Made by a program: the position numbers and the translations under genes
In this document: in pieces, positions 25,630 through 33,024 of the stretch
Layout of the letters: the number at the start of each line of letters is the position of its first letter
Position numbering within the stretch: position 1 is the first letter of the stretch
NCBI GenBank assembly: GCA_903829325.1
Contig: CAIKPM010000013.1
Coordinates: forward strand, 1 to 42,558
DNA: 42,558 nt
Reading direction: 5' to 3'
DNA from: an uncultured bacterium
GTDB lineage: Bacteria; Vulcanimicrobiota; Vulcanimicrobiia; Vulcanimicrobiales; Vulcanimicrobiaceae
The notes under the pieces: generated by a model
What the model was told of the DNA's origin: nothing
Seen by the model: the letters and a program-made list of their open reading frames with translations, nothing else
Database searches by the model: none

Positions 25630-26403
25630 ATGCTTGAGAATGTGTCGCCTCGTTCAACGACTGAATCGCCTACCGTCTTATTGGTACGAAGCGAGCATGC
25701 GGCCTATCGTGAATTGGCTGATCGTCTCCAGGTTGAAGATTTCGCGGTGACTCAAGCAGCCGATGGACGCGAGTTGCTCGTGACCGCGCGCGAATCGCGT
25801 TTTGATATGATCATCATCGATATGGTGATGCCGGGGGTCGATGGCTTGTCGGTCTTGCGGACGCTGCGTAATGCGAATATTTGGACGCCCACCCTGGTGT
25901 ATGCCACCCAGAGTTCCGAGATCGATTGCATGCTGGCATTCGAATTGGGCGCGGATGATTTCGTGGTTGCCCCGCGTTCGGATCGCGAGCTGGTGTCTCG
26001 GATTCGGGCTATTTTACGGAGAGTCACTGGGGTTGCTTCATCGGTTGCAGCGGCGCCGGTTACCGCTTCGACCCGGACCCTCAAGTACGGCAGTCTCGAA
26101 ATAGATGAAGATGCCCGCGACGCGCGTGTGAATGGTGAGCCGTTGCAGCTGCGCCCACGCGAATTTGCTTTGTTGCTGGCCTTAGCCAAGCAGCCAGGGG
26201 TCGCGCTTTCGCGCAAGACCCTGGTTGATCGCGTGTGGGGCTATGATTATTTCGGCGATGAGCGTACGGTCGACAATCATGTTCGCCAAATTCGGGCCAA
26301 ACTCGAAGCCCACCCAACTTCGCCTTCGCCAGTCCGTACGATCTACGGCTTCGGCTATCGCTTCGAACCCGCGCAAGCCGCTCGCCCAGCGCAGGCGATC
26401 TAG
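25630..26403 (+). CDS. OmpR/PhoB-type response regulator with degenerate receiver
   Basis: The receiver domain (about residues 10-130) is followed by a winged-helix DNA-binding domain (SLEIDEDARDARVNGEPLQLRPREFALLLALAKQPGVALSRKTLVDRVWGYDYFGDERTVDNHVRQIRAKL). The phosphoacceptor Asp is present (MIIIDMVMPGVDG). The other canonical residues are changed: the acidic pair in the first strand is Arg-Ser (LLVRSEH), the conserved Thr after strand 4 is Ala (VYATQ), and the conserved Lys after strand 5 is Ala (VVAPRSDREL). Phosphorylation control is therefore doubtful. ATG 25630 is preferred because GGAG lies nine bases upstream (ATG 25624 is too close). No histidine kinase is adjacent. Its stop is seven bases from the convergent gene that follows. 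Confidence 0.85.
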   Translation: MLENVSPRSTTESPTVLLVRSEHAAYRELADRLQVEDFAVTQAADGRELLVTARESRFDMIIIDMVMPGVDGLSVLRTLRNANIWTPTLVYATQSSEIDCMLAFELGADDFVVAPRSDRELVSRIRAILRRVTGVASSVAAAPVTASTRTLKYGSLEIDEDARDARVNGEPLQLRPREFALLLALAKQPGVALSRKTLVDRVWGYDYFGDERTVDNHVRQIRAKLEAHPTSPSPVRTIYGFGYRFEPAQAARPAQAI

Positions 26404-26409
26404 GCAGAT

Positions 26410-26811
26410 CTAGTTTTTGGAGTAGCGTTGCCGACTGGCGCGGATGATGCGGGTCTTGCCACCGGTCTGGCGTTGATCGGAATCGGCGGATTTCTTTGCC
26501 AGATCGAGCGCAAACGACGTGAGGGCTGCTTCGGGGCCGAAATCTTCGGAAAGTGCGTCGAAGTAGCTGACGACTAGCTCCATATCAAGCGCCGCTTGCT
26601 GTAAGGCTGCAGGGTCGTGTTTGGGGCTGGTGGTGAGCCGTTCGATCGCTTGCTGCACCGCTTCCTCGTCGATGGCTGTTGTGTTTGCTGGGCTAGCGAA
26701 CGAGCTGCGCGTTTTGCGCGGTGCCGGCGCAGCGCTATAGGCGTACATGGAGGCCGGGTTGAGGAGCGCAGGTCCGGTGAGGTAGGCGCCGGCGGTATAT
26801 GGGCGTTGCAT
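26410..26811 (-). CDS. Unknown 133-residue protein
   Basis: This protein is unrecognised. The N-terminal third is Pro/Ala/Tyr-rich and probably disordered (YTAGAYLTGPALLNPASMYAYSAAP). The middle is helical and acidic (AIDEEAVQQAIERL, DPAALQQAALDMELVVSYFDALSEDFG), and the end is basic. There is no signal peptide or membrane segment. ATG 26811 has AGGAAG 10 bases upstream. It converges on the response regulator and is divergent from the unknown cluster at 27-31 kb. Its N-terminus has the same Gly/Tyr/Pro flavour as the first protein of that cluster, a weak hint of a common export or assembly route. Confidence 0.5.
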   Translation of the reverse strand: MQRPYTAGAYLTGPALLNPASMYAYSAAPAPRKTRSSFASPANTTAIDEEAVQQAIERLTTSPKHDPAALQQAALDMELVVSYFDALSEDFGPEAALTSFALDLAKKSADSDQRQTGGKTRIIRASRQRYSKN

Positions 26812-27073
26812 GTAGTGGCACTTCCTAAAGCGATGAGCGCAAACGGGCTCTTACCAGTCTTAATGGGCCTACCACCGCAAATGGAAAGGCTCATTAGGGG
26901 AAAACTTTTGTGCGTGCCGCTCTGCGTGGTGCCGAATCGGTTTGTTTGCACAATTCGTGGAAAATGCGCTTTCCATGTATGAGCTTTTGTGACATTAAAG
27001 GGGTTACAACTCATAGGCGCCCGATTGAGAGTGCCTGAGTGATTCTCTTGTGCAGAAGAAAGGACAACACGCT
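26812..27073. other. Intergenic region between divergent genes
   Basis: About 260 bases separate the minus-strand gene ending at 26811 from the 49-residue ORF beginning at 27074. The AAAGGA ribosome site for the latter lies at its right edge (27059-27064). I recognise no tRNA, riboswitch or clear sigma-70 promoter. A TAAA at 26996 with CCGAT at 27021 superficially resembles a sigma-28 promoter but its spacing is wrong. Confidence 0.4.
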
Positions 27074-27223
27074 ATGTCGATGACATCGATTGCCGCAGCT
27101 GTCAAGCGCGCCTCATCGGATTGTCTCGTCATGTGCGGCCCGATGTGCTGCTGTTGTCTCTGTATGCTGCGCACCGTCGCGGACGTGTGCGCACCCTTCT
27201 CTCGAGCTGTGCGCTCGAGCTAG
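27074..27223 (+). CDS. 49-residue cysteine-rich peptide
   Basis: This ORF of 49 codons plus TAG has eight cysteines, clustered as CLVMCGPMCCCCLC at residues 17-30, with one more at 39. The N-terminal segment is short and weakly amphipathic (MSMTSIAAAVKRASSD), and the C-terminal end is basic. The ATG at 27074 has AAAGGA (27059-27064) nine bases upstream, a good ribosome site. No protein family is recognised. Candidate ideas are a metal-binding or lipid-modified peptide or a RiPP precursor. No maturation enzyme is seen nearby. It lies 132 bases before the first of five unknown membrane proteins on the same strand, which suggests, without proof, a shared role. Confidence 0.5.
   Translation: MSMTSIAAAVKRASSDCLVMCGPMCCCCLCMLRTVADVCAPFSRAVRSS
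27201..27219 (+). repeat. Perfect hairpin at the end of the Cys-rich ORF
   Basis: CTCGAGC (27201-27207) and GCTCGAG (27213-27219) form a perfect 7-bp stem with a 5-base loop just before the stop codon. The same region has a second longer-range inverted repeat, GGCGTAGC at 27261-27268 and GCTACGCC at 27297-27304. Either may be an mRNA structure in the leader of the downstream operon. Confidence 0.4.
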
Positions 27224-27355
27224 AGCACTACTCGCAAACCCTTGAGCGCCATATCTCGTTGGCGTAGCGTGCATCGCGCGTATCGATCGTAAATTTGCTA
27301 CGCCGCTCTGCCAGCTCCGGGGCTTGCTGTTGAGGATCACAGGAACACAACCTAC

Positions 27356-28249
27356 ATGGCCATTACTGGCGTCGCCCCGTTGTATTCGGGGTACAGCGGA
27401 CCCCCGGCCAACTCGCCTCCTGCGTGGACGCAGACGAGTGTCTTCCCTGCGGGACTGGGTTCGGATTCGATCGGCCCGTCGGGTTCGGCGCAAGAAGGCG
27501 TTGCTGTTCCGCTGTTGTCCAATATGGCCCCGAACGATGCGACGTACGCGGCGAAGCATCCGGACACGCACCTCGATGGCATGAAGGCGATTGCGCTTCT
27601 TGGTGCGGTCATCTCTGGTTTAGCGGTAGTGTTGGTGCCTTTGCTCATGGAAATTCGTGAGACGCGGGGCAAGACGAAAGCCGAGCTCCAGCGTGAGAAT
27701 TTTGTGCATATCATTACCAACGCATCCCGTGCGACGAAAGACCCTTCGGTTGAGTGGGTGCACTCGTTGGAAGCGACCGGCAAAGAAAATATTGATGCCG
27801 TCGTGTCAGAGGGCTTGGCCAGGCTCATGCTCGATGCGTGGGGTACGGCGCGTTCTGCGCCTGCCGACTCTGCACAGTATCAGCAGGCTAAGACACTGCT
27901 CTCGCAGTTGCAAGCCCCGGTGAAAGAAGTTGGCGGAAAGCTGGTGCTTGAGGAAGGGATGATCCACCCCGTCGAAGTCCTCGCTCCCTCGGCTGGCACG
28001 GCGATTACCCATCTCTATACCAATTATTTAGCGCAGCTCAAGCAACGCAATGCGATGGACGGTGATAACGGGCGCTTGGTCCAGATGCAAGCCCAACACT
28101 ATTTGGACAGTGTATCTGGGGTGGGCAATAGGGCCGGCTTCTTGCAAGAAGGGCAGCGCTTGGCTGCGCGATCGGTTGACTACATTCAGAAGCTGCAAAA
28201 GTTACACGCGCTTGCGAAGCAGCATTTTATCAACTGGGTGGTGGCGTAA
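27356..28249 (+). CDS. Unknown membrane protein A of five-gene cluster
   Basis: Not recognised. There are 297 residues with no N-terminal signal peptide. Residues 1-60 are Gly/Pro/Ser-rich and probably flexible (PLYSGYSGPPANSPPAW). One hydrophobic helix lies at about 77-98 (KAIALLGAVISGLAVVLVPLLM), followed by a long, soluble, mainly helical C-terminal domain with Gln/Lys-rich segments. AGGAAC lies 9-11 bases upstream of ATG 27356. The stop overlaps the next gene's start (TAATG), so the pair is translationally coupled. Topology by charge would place the C-terminal domain in the cytoplasm. Function unknown. Confidence 0.6.
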   Translation: MAITGVAPLYSGYSGPPANSPPAWTQTSVFPAGLGSDSIGPSGSAQEGVAVPLLSNMAPNDATYAAKHPDTHLDGMKAIALLGAVISGLAVVLVPLLMEIRETRGKTKAELQRENFVHIITNASRATKDPSVEWVHSLEATGKENIDAVVSEGLARLMLDAWGTARSAPADSAQYQQAKTLLSQLQAPVKEVGGKLVLEEGMIHPVEVLAPSAGTAITHLYTNYLAQLKQRNAMDGDNGRLVQMQAQHYLDSVSGVGNRAGFLQEGQRLAARSVDYIQKLQKLHALAKQHFINWVVA

Positions 28250-29163
28250 TGAGTGTGGCTGCAGTGCCACCGCGATTCTCGGCGCACGGCGTCGGGATTA
28301 ATCTCAAAACCGGTTATTTAATCCCATCGCTTCGTGACGGGGTGATCCGCCGGATGAATGCGGTTGAGGCGACGCGCGTCGCGATCGCTAAACAGCGCGC
28401 AGCCGGTGTAAAGGTGCAAGTACCGGAGTCCGCAGCAGAGGCGCTGCGCTTGCCCAATCTGGTCGAAGGCACATGCGAGGCGCCTCGCAATGCTGCTGAG
28501 ATTGAGGCTTTGCTCAAGCGCCTTCAAACCAAGCAGGCGAACGAAGATACCCCAGCGTTGGTGCTGGATGTACTCGTGTCGGCTGAGCAACTGAATTTAA
28601 TCCATCCGGGTGTTGGGGTGCATTTCCCTCACCTGCATCCTAATCAACCTGGCTTGTCGACTGGTAGTGCAGAAGATAAGAAAAAAATTCGGGTGATTTG
28701 GAAATATCGTGCACCGGTGAAGGGTGAGATTCATCCGGAGAAGCTTGAGTTTACTGATGGCCGTTTGACTGCTGCGTGGTTGACGTCTGAAGAAGCTGGT
28801 TTACCGAAGGGTACTCTGGACGAGTTTCATCGTCATACCGCGCGTTCGATTGATTTTCTCTTTGGTCATGAGGGGGCATTTACTGAGGGTGCAGCGCGGC
28901 GGCTTCTCAGTGGGATGCTATACCGCTACAAGTCGTATTTCATCGGACTCAAAGAAGGCTTGACTGATCCTCGTTTCAACGGCCGCATTGCTGCGAATTT
29001 GTTGGTGAACAGTCTGCCGCTTTCGGCTGCGTTGTATGCGATTTTCTACGGAGTCGACTACGAGTTAACGAAGCATGAAAATAACAAAGTCGATAAACAG
29101 CCTAATGCGAACTTGCCATATCCGGTAACCTATACCAACGCGAGTGTCGCGCTCACTACGTAG
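28249..29163 (+). CDS. Unknown membrane-associated protein B of five-gene cluster
   Basis: Not recognised. There are 304 residues beginning MSVAAVPPRFSAHGVGINLK with no signal peptide. The large middle part is soluble and mixed alpha/beta, with a His-rich stretch (VHFPHLHPN) near residue 125. A hydrophobic helix lies at about 247-268 (NLLVNSLPLSAALYAIFYG), close to the end, and is followed by a polar tail. It could be a tail-anchored or reentrant protein. Its start overlaps gene A and it is followed by a 118-base gap without genes. Confidence 0.6.
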   Translation: MSVAAVPPRFSAHGVGINLKTGYLIPSLRDGVIRRMNAVEATRVAIAKQRAAGVKVQVPESAAEALRLPNLVEGTCEAPRNAAEIEALLKRLQTKQANEDTPALVLDVLVSAEQLNLIHPGVGVHFPHLHPNQPGLSTGSAEDKKKIRVIWKYRAPVKGEIHPEKLEFTDGRLTAAWLTSEEAGLPKGTLDEFHRHTARSIDFLFGHEGAFTEGAARRLLSGMLYRYKSYFIGLKEGLTDPRFNGRIAANLLVNSLPLSAALYAIFYGVDYELTKHENNKVDKQPNANLPYPVTYTNASVALTT

Positions 29164-29281
29164 CGTTGAGTCTAAATGCTTAGTGGGCTAGGTTGCCAGG
29201 TTGGCCTGTGGGGACATAACCCTTATGCGGGGTAGCTCTTCAGCGAGGTGTCCTGACGTACTCACTTGAGAAGGTGTCGCG

Positions 29282-30001
29282 ATGACGATATTTCCGGGCT
29301 ACCACGAAGTTGTGCCGCCGGGTTATGAGCAGTGGTTTATCAATGATCCGAGCAAAAATTTTGGCGGCATCTTCGAAGTCACGCGTGACAAAAACCTGGG
29401 CATGGTTAAGCATGGGAGCGTGATACTTGGCCGTTTGCGTGAGAGTAATCTCTTGGCGAAAACCCCCAAGGCTGATCTCGATCTCGTGTCTTATCATAAT
29501 TTTTTGGAGAGCAATCCTCAAGTCTTGTACTACGCCCGGTTTTCCGATTTACGGCGCTTGCCGCGGAGTGTGTGGGCGAGTCTCGAGTCCAGCTTTTCGC
29601 GGACCCGCGATGATGCGCGGGCTACTATGGCGGCGGTCGCGGCGGAACTGCGTGTAGCCCAGCGCAAGCTTGAGCAGACGTCTGATGCTACGGAGCGTAA
29701 CGCGCTTGAGAGCAAGATCAATGAGTTGGAGACGAAACATATTGGTTGTAGCGAGTGTCAGGCGGTTGCTCAGGAATACGTTCAGCTGGTGGGGATGGCG
29801 CGTGCGTTGACGCAGCATCCTTCGTATCGTTGGATTGGGCGTCGGACACCGGGGTGGGTTTTTACGCATATCCCTGCGTTTGTGGGTGGGTTTATGATGT
29901 TGATTATGGTGGCGACGCTACCGATGCAGATCGACGGGATGCGTCAGTGGGTCGACCAATATCGCCACCCGCAGGGGGACCCAAGCCAAGCCACAAGCTA
30001 A
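29282..30001 (+). CDS. Unknown coiled-coil membrane protein C of five-gene cluster
   Basis: Not recognised. There are 239 residues with an unstructured or beta-rich first third (MTIFPGYHEVVPPGYEQWFIND), then a charged coiled coil at about 105-150 (RVAQRKLEQTSDATERNALESKINELETK), a CSEC motif near residue 156, and a transmembrane helix at about 192-217 (HIPAFVGGFMMLIMVATLPM). The tail is short and Pro/Gln-rich. GAGAAGGTG lies just upstream of ATG 29282. It is followed by a strong terminator hairpin (30065-30131), so genes A to C probably form one transcript. Confidence 0.6.
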   Translation: MTIFPGYHEVVPPGYEQWFINDPSKNFGGIFEVTRDKNLGMVKHGSVILGRLRESNLLAKTPKADLDLVSYHNFLESNPQVLYYARFSDLRRLPRSVWASLESSFSRTRDDARATMAAVAAELRVAQRKLEQTSDATERNALESKINELETKHIGCSECQAVAQEYVQLVGMARALTQHPSYRWIGRRTPGWVFTHIPAFVGGFMMLIMVATLPMQIDGMRQWVDQYRHPQGDPSQATS

Positions 30002-30064
30002 TCCGCGTCCGCGGATTGAATCAAAGGTCCTAATATCGCCCGAAACCGCTTGCTGTCATCATCG

Positions 30065-30131
30065 CTCGAGACATTATATAAATGAGCCCCTTCTATTAAA
30101 TCAGGCTCAAATGTCTCGAGTTTTTATTTTT
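30065..30131 (+). terminator. Long bipartite hairpin with T-tract
   Basis: The outer arms CTCGAGACAT (30065-30074) and ATGTCTCGAG (30111-30120) are perfect over 10 bases. The inner arms TGAGCC (30083-30088) and GGCTCA (30104-30109) are perfect over 6. A TTTTTATTTTT run follows at 30121-30131. This fits a rho-independent terminator with an internal bulge, located between genes C and D. It may alternatively act as an attenuator for D. Confidence 0.75.
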
Positions 30132-30156
30132 CGATATAAATATAGTTGGTGATTTT

Positions 30157-30834
30157 ATGGCTTTAGCATCGGTTGCTGAATCGGGTATCAAACGCGCTGA
30201 ATCGGGTATCGAGCACATTAAGGGAAAAGCGACGACGCACTCCGGGGCGGAAAATGCTAACTCGCATACTGCAACTCTTCCAGCTGGTGGTATAGTTCCT
30301 GGTCCGTCTTCGACAGGAACCATACAGGGAGAAGTCGCGAAAACTGGGTTAAATACCGGGCCGGATGAGAGTGCTATTAAGGCGATGACGAAAGAGCAGG
30401 CGTCTAGTGCCTTGGTTGTGCAGCAGCAACGTGTTAGTGATGCTGCTAGTGCGCTTAAAGTTGCACAAGACAGCAAGGATCCGGCGAAAATCGCTGCGGC
30501 TGAAAAAGATTTTGCTCAAGCTCAAGCGACGCAGAAAGCTTTGGAAAGCAAAAGTAAGGGGCTGCTGGGCAAAGTCGGTGATTTTGCAGCCAATCCACTG
30601 GTTGGTATCGGCGCGATGGTTGGGCTGCCGATGGCTCTGAGTGCCTTCACGGGCTCGGGATCAAGTGGTGCTGGCGCTGGATCGGGAGCTTCTGGCAGTG
30701 ATCCCACCGCTGCGGGGAATGCCGCCGCAGGCGGCGCTGCACCGGGAACCTACGGCGGTGCCGCCGCCGGTGGTGGACTTACCTCTGAAATCACCGATCC
30801 GATGAGCGGTCAAAAATTGATGGTAACTGCATAA
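30157..30834 (+). CDS. Unknown coiled-coil/hydrophobic protein D of five-gene cluster
   Basis: Not recognised. There are 225 residues: an N-terminal polar region with a near-repeat (AESGIKRAESGIEHIKGKA), a Gln/Ala/Lys coiled coil at about 85-130 (VVQQQRVSDAASALKVAQD), the motif KGLLGK at 134-139, a hydrophobic segment at about 146-166 (NPLVGIGAMVGLPMALSAFTG), and a 59-residue Gly/Ala/Ser low-complexity tail. There is no signal peptide. Its layout matches gene E downstream (coiled coil, KGLLGK, hydrophobic segment, tail), so D and E look like distant paralogues. ATG 30157 is preceded by GGTGA. Coiled coil plus one hydrophobic stretch is also the outline of some type III translocators, an analogy only. 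Confidence 0.6.
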   Translation: MALASVAESGIKRAESGIEHIKGKATTHSGAENANSHTATLPAGGIVPGPSSTGTIQGEVAKTGLNTGPDESAIKAMTKEQASSALVVQQQRVSDAASALKVAQDSKDPAKIAAAEKDFAQAQATQKALESKSKGLLGKVGDFAANPLVGIGAMVGLPMALSAFTGSGSSGAGAGSGASGSDPTAAGNAAAGGAAPGTYGGAAAGGGLTSEITDPMSGQKLMVTA

Positions 30835-30940
30835 GGCGTGCCGGCAGCGCAACAAGCGTGCATAACCGGGGATGCATAGCTCTAATAAATGATTTAATCC
30901 CTAAACAATATAGCAATAATATAAAGAATGGAATAAATTC

Positions 30941-31579
30941 ATGATCGATTCGATTGCTTACTTACGTGAGCATTGGTTTGGCGAAAAGGGACGTTTTACG
31001 CCCCTGCCTGCTGCTAATGGTGTTACTGCGCAGGCTGACGTCGCCTCCTACCATCTGGACGCGGCGAACAAAGCGCTGATGCCGAGCAATGCGGTTGAGG
31101 CTAGAAAAGCGCTGAGTGGAAAAATCGAAAGTGACGATCAAAGAAAAAGGATTGATACGGACGTAAAGGAGATAAAACAACGCGGTAGCCTAGCAGTTGA
31201 ATCTCATATTTCGTTATTAAAAAGCGAGTATGAAAATTCGGAAAAACTCGCAATGGAAAAAATCTCCGCACATAAAAAGGTCGTTGATAAACTGAAGAAT
31301 GACTCTAACAATACAGCATTGCTCAAAGACAGAGATGAATTGGAAGCAGATATACTCGCAATTGTTAAACAACAAGATGCAATTGTGTATAAGTCTGCGA
31401 AACTCGGTGAAAAAGGTTTGTTGGGAAAATTTGCTGAGAGCAAAAGCCTCGCATTTGTCATGGGCTTAGGGAATGTCTTGATGCTGCCGCTTATGGTTGG
31501 TCCGATGATTGCACAAATGGTCCGAAAACCACCTCCGCCGCCATCCTCGCAAAACGGCTACGCCTCCCCGGCTGCCTAA
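30941..31579 (+). CDS. Unknown coiled-coil/hydrophobic protein E, paralogue of D
   Basis: Not recognised. There are 212 residues, AT-rich compared with its neighbours. Order: an N-terminal mixed region, a long charged coiled coil (about 60-150, SEKLAMEKISAHKKVVDKLKNDSN), KGLLGK at 158-163, a hydrophobic segment at about 169-194 (LAFVMGLGNVLMLPLMVGPM), and a short proline-rich tail PPPPPSSQNGY. It shares KGLLGKxxxFA with gene D. ATG 30941 is preceded by GGAAT. The AT-rich 106-base gap before it may contain its own promoter (none called). A rho-independent terminator follows at 31619. Confidence 0.6.
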   Translation: MIDSIAYLREHWFGEKGRFTPLPAANGVTAQADVASYHLDAANKALMPSNAVEARKALSGKIESDDQRKRIDTDVKEIKQRGSLAVESHISLLKSEYENSEKLAMEKISAHKKVVDKLKNDSNNTALLKDRDELEADILAIVKQQDAIVYKSAKLGEKGLLGKFAESKSLAFVMGLGNVLMLPLMVGPMIAQMVRKPPPPPSSQNGYASPAA

Positions 31580-31618
31580 TAGACACGTCGTATATTCACG
31601 CTGTCGCTCGTGATATTC

Positions 31619-31643
31619 AAAGCCCCTTCGGGGGGCTTTTTTT
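31619..31643 (+). terminator. Rho-independent terminator after gene E
   Basis: AAAGCCCC (31619-31626) pairs with GGGGCTTT (31632-31639) across a TTCGG loop, followed by T-run to 31643. This marks the end of the unknown cluster. Confidence 0.9.
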
Positions 31644-31787
31644 CTTGCATTTTGGTTGTCGCGCTCAAAAAATAAATTGTTCAAATATCGCTTGTCATCG
31701 ACATAAACCGTGACATAAGAAATGCAGAAGATCGGTTCTTGCATCTTTGGTCGATACATCCCGCCGATAAAGCCCGTCAACTAGCGT

Positions 31788-31933
31788 AAAAGAAACCCAC
31801 GTATCATCCTCCTGGTCGTGCAAAAACAACTGCACACCGAGCCTTGACCGCTCGCAAGCATCCGTGCGAAAGATGCAAACCGAGCGACCCAAGCCTCGTC
31901 ACACCAGCGACCTGATACGTGGGTTTTTCTTTT
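31788..31933. mobile_element. MITE-like 146-bp inverted-repeat unit
   Basis: The arm AAAAGAAACCCACGTATCA (31788-31806) is repeated inverted at 31913-31933, with two extra T bases in the second arm, giving about 19-21-bp terminal arms around a 106-base centre. It lies in a 410-base intergenic stretch (31580-31989) with no supported gene. The minus strand shows short open frames, none convincing. The structure resembles a small non-autonomous element or a long-hairpin RNA. No target duplication could be confirmed. Confidence 0.4.
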
Positions 31934-31989
31934 CCTCAGCTGACCGCCCGAGAGACCCGTGTTCACGCTTCGCCCCAGCCACTCGCGGG

Positions 31990-33024
31990 CTAGCTCAGTG
32001 TGAGCATGCCTCTGCCGACGGTGGTGGTGGTGAGGTTGGCTAAGGCTTCGTTGATGGCTTCGAGAGGGTACTCGCGGTCGAGGAGCTGCTCGAAGGGCAT
32101 GCTGCCGTCGGCCATGCCGGCAAGATAACGCGGGATGTCGCGGTCGGGCTGGCTGTCGCCGCCCCACGAACCCAGCAGTCGCTTGCCGCGGATCAAATCG
32201 AAGGGGTCGATGCTAATCCTCTCGCCGGCGCCGACGTTGCCGGCGAGGACCGCCGTGCCGCCCGGGCGGATCACTTGGAACGCGGCTTCCATCGTCGCGG
32301 TCAGCCCGGCTGATTCGAGCGCGAAATCGGCTCCAGCCCCGCCACAGAGGGCTTGGACGCAGGTGGGGATGTCGCTCGAGTGTGGATCGAGCGCGTGGGT
32401 CGCACCCAACGCTAACGCCTTCTCGCGCCGCGCGGCGTGGGGTTCGACGACGATCAGCGGAGCCGCACCGCTGGCTTTGGCGGCGATCACCGCGGCAAGC
32501 CCGACGCCGCCGGCGCCGAAAATCACCAGACTCTGTTGGGGCTTGAGCGCGAAAGTGTTGAGAATAATCCCCGCTCCAGTGGGGACCGCGCATCCTAATA
32601 ACGCGGCGGCGGCAAGCGGAACATCGCGCGGAATCGGGACGAGTCGATTTTCCGAAATGAGCGCGTGGCTTTGAAACGTTGCAACCGCGCCGGAATTGAT
32701 GTGGCCCTGGGCGCAGTCGTAATGAGCGCTGGGAATATCCGCACCGCTGCCTTTGAGCCAGGTGACGACGACATGATCACCGATCGTGACTTTGCGAACA
32801 TCGGCGCCGATCGCTAGGACAATGCCCGAGCCTTCGTGCCCGAGGGTGTGCGGCAAATAGCGATCAGGGCCTTTGCGGCCGCGCACTTCCGATAATTGCG
32901 TATGACACACCCCGCTATAGGCGAGCTGAACGAGCACCTGCCCCGGCGCGAGCGGGGGCAGGGAGATGTCTTCAACGACCAGGGGGGTATTTTGGGCGCG
33001 GAGGATCGCAGCGCGGGCGTTCAT
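31990..33024 (-). CDS. Zinc-binding alcohol dehydrogenase family protein
   Basis: This is a medium-chain dehydrogenase/reductase of 344 residues. Catalytic zinc ligands are visible: Cys in SGVCHTQ, His-Glu in GHEGSG, and Cys in LLGCAVPTGAG. The NAD(P) fold is GAGGVGLAAVIAAKASG. The structural zinc lobe with its four cysteines is missing (the segment reads IPSAHYDCAQGHINSG), so it resembles the reduced members of the family. The ATG at 33024 overlaps the methyltransferase stop (ATGA). It ends the nine-gene sugar operon, so it might reduce or oxidise a nucleotide-sugar intermediate, but that is inference. Confidence 0.85.
   Translation of the reverse strand: MNARAAILRAQNTPLVVEDISLPPLAPGQVLVQLAYSGVCHTQLSEVRGRKGPDRYLPHTLGHEGSGIVLAIGADVRKVTIGDHVVVTWLKGSGADIPSAHYDCAQGHINSGAVATFQSHALISENRLVPIPRDVPLAAAALLGCAVPTGAGIILNTFALKPQQSLVIFGAGGVGLAAVIAAKASGAAPLIVVEPHAARREKALALGATHALDPHSSDIPTCVQALCGGAGADFALESAGLTATMEAAFQVIRPGGTAVLAGNVGAGERISIDPFDLIRGKRLLGSWGGDSQPDRDIPRYLAGMADGSMPFEQLLDREYPLEAINEALANLTTTTVGRGMLTLS

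Noticed and set aside
26996-27027. Possible sigma-28 promoter (TAAA and CCGAT)
   Set aside because: The spacing of 20 bases is too long for a sigma-28 promoter (about 15) and the -10 match is partial.
31466-32167. Two minus-strand frames across the terminator and MITE-like unit
   Set aside because: They overlap a terminator, gene E or the alcohol dehydrogenase and have no recognisable content.
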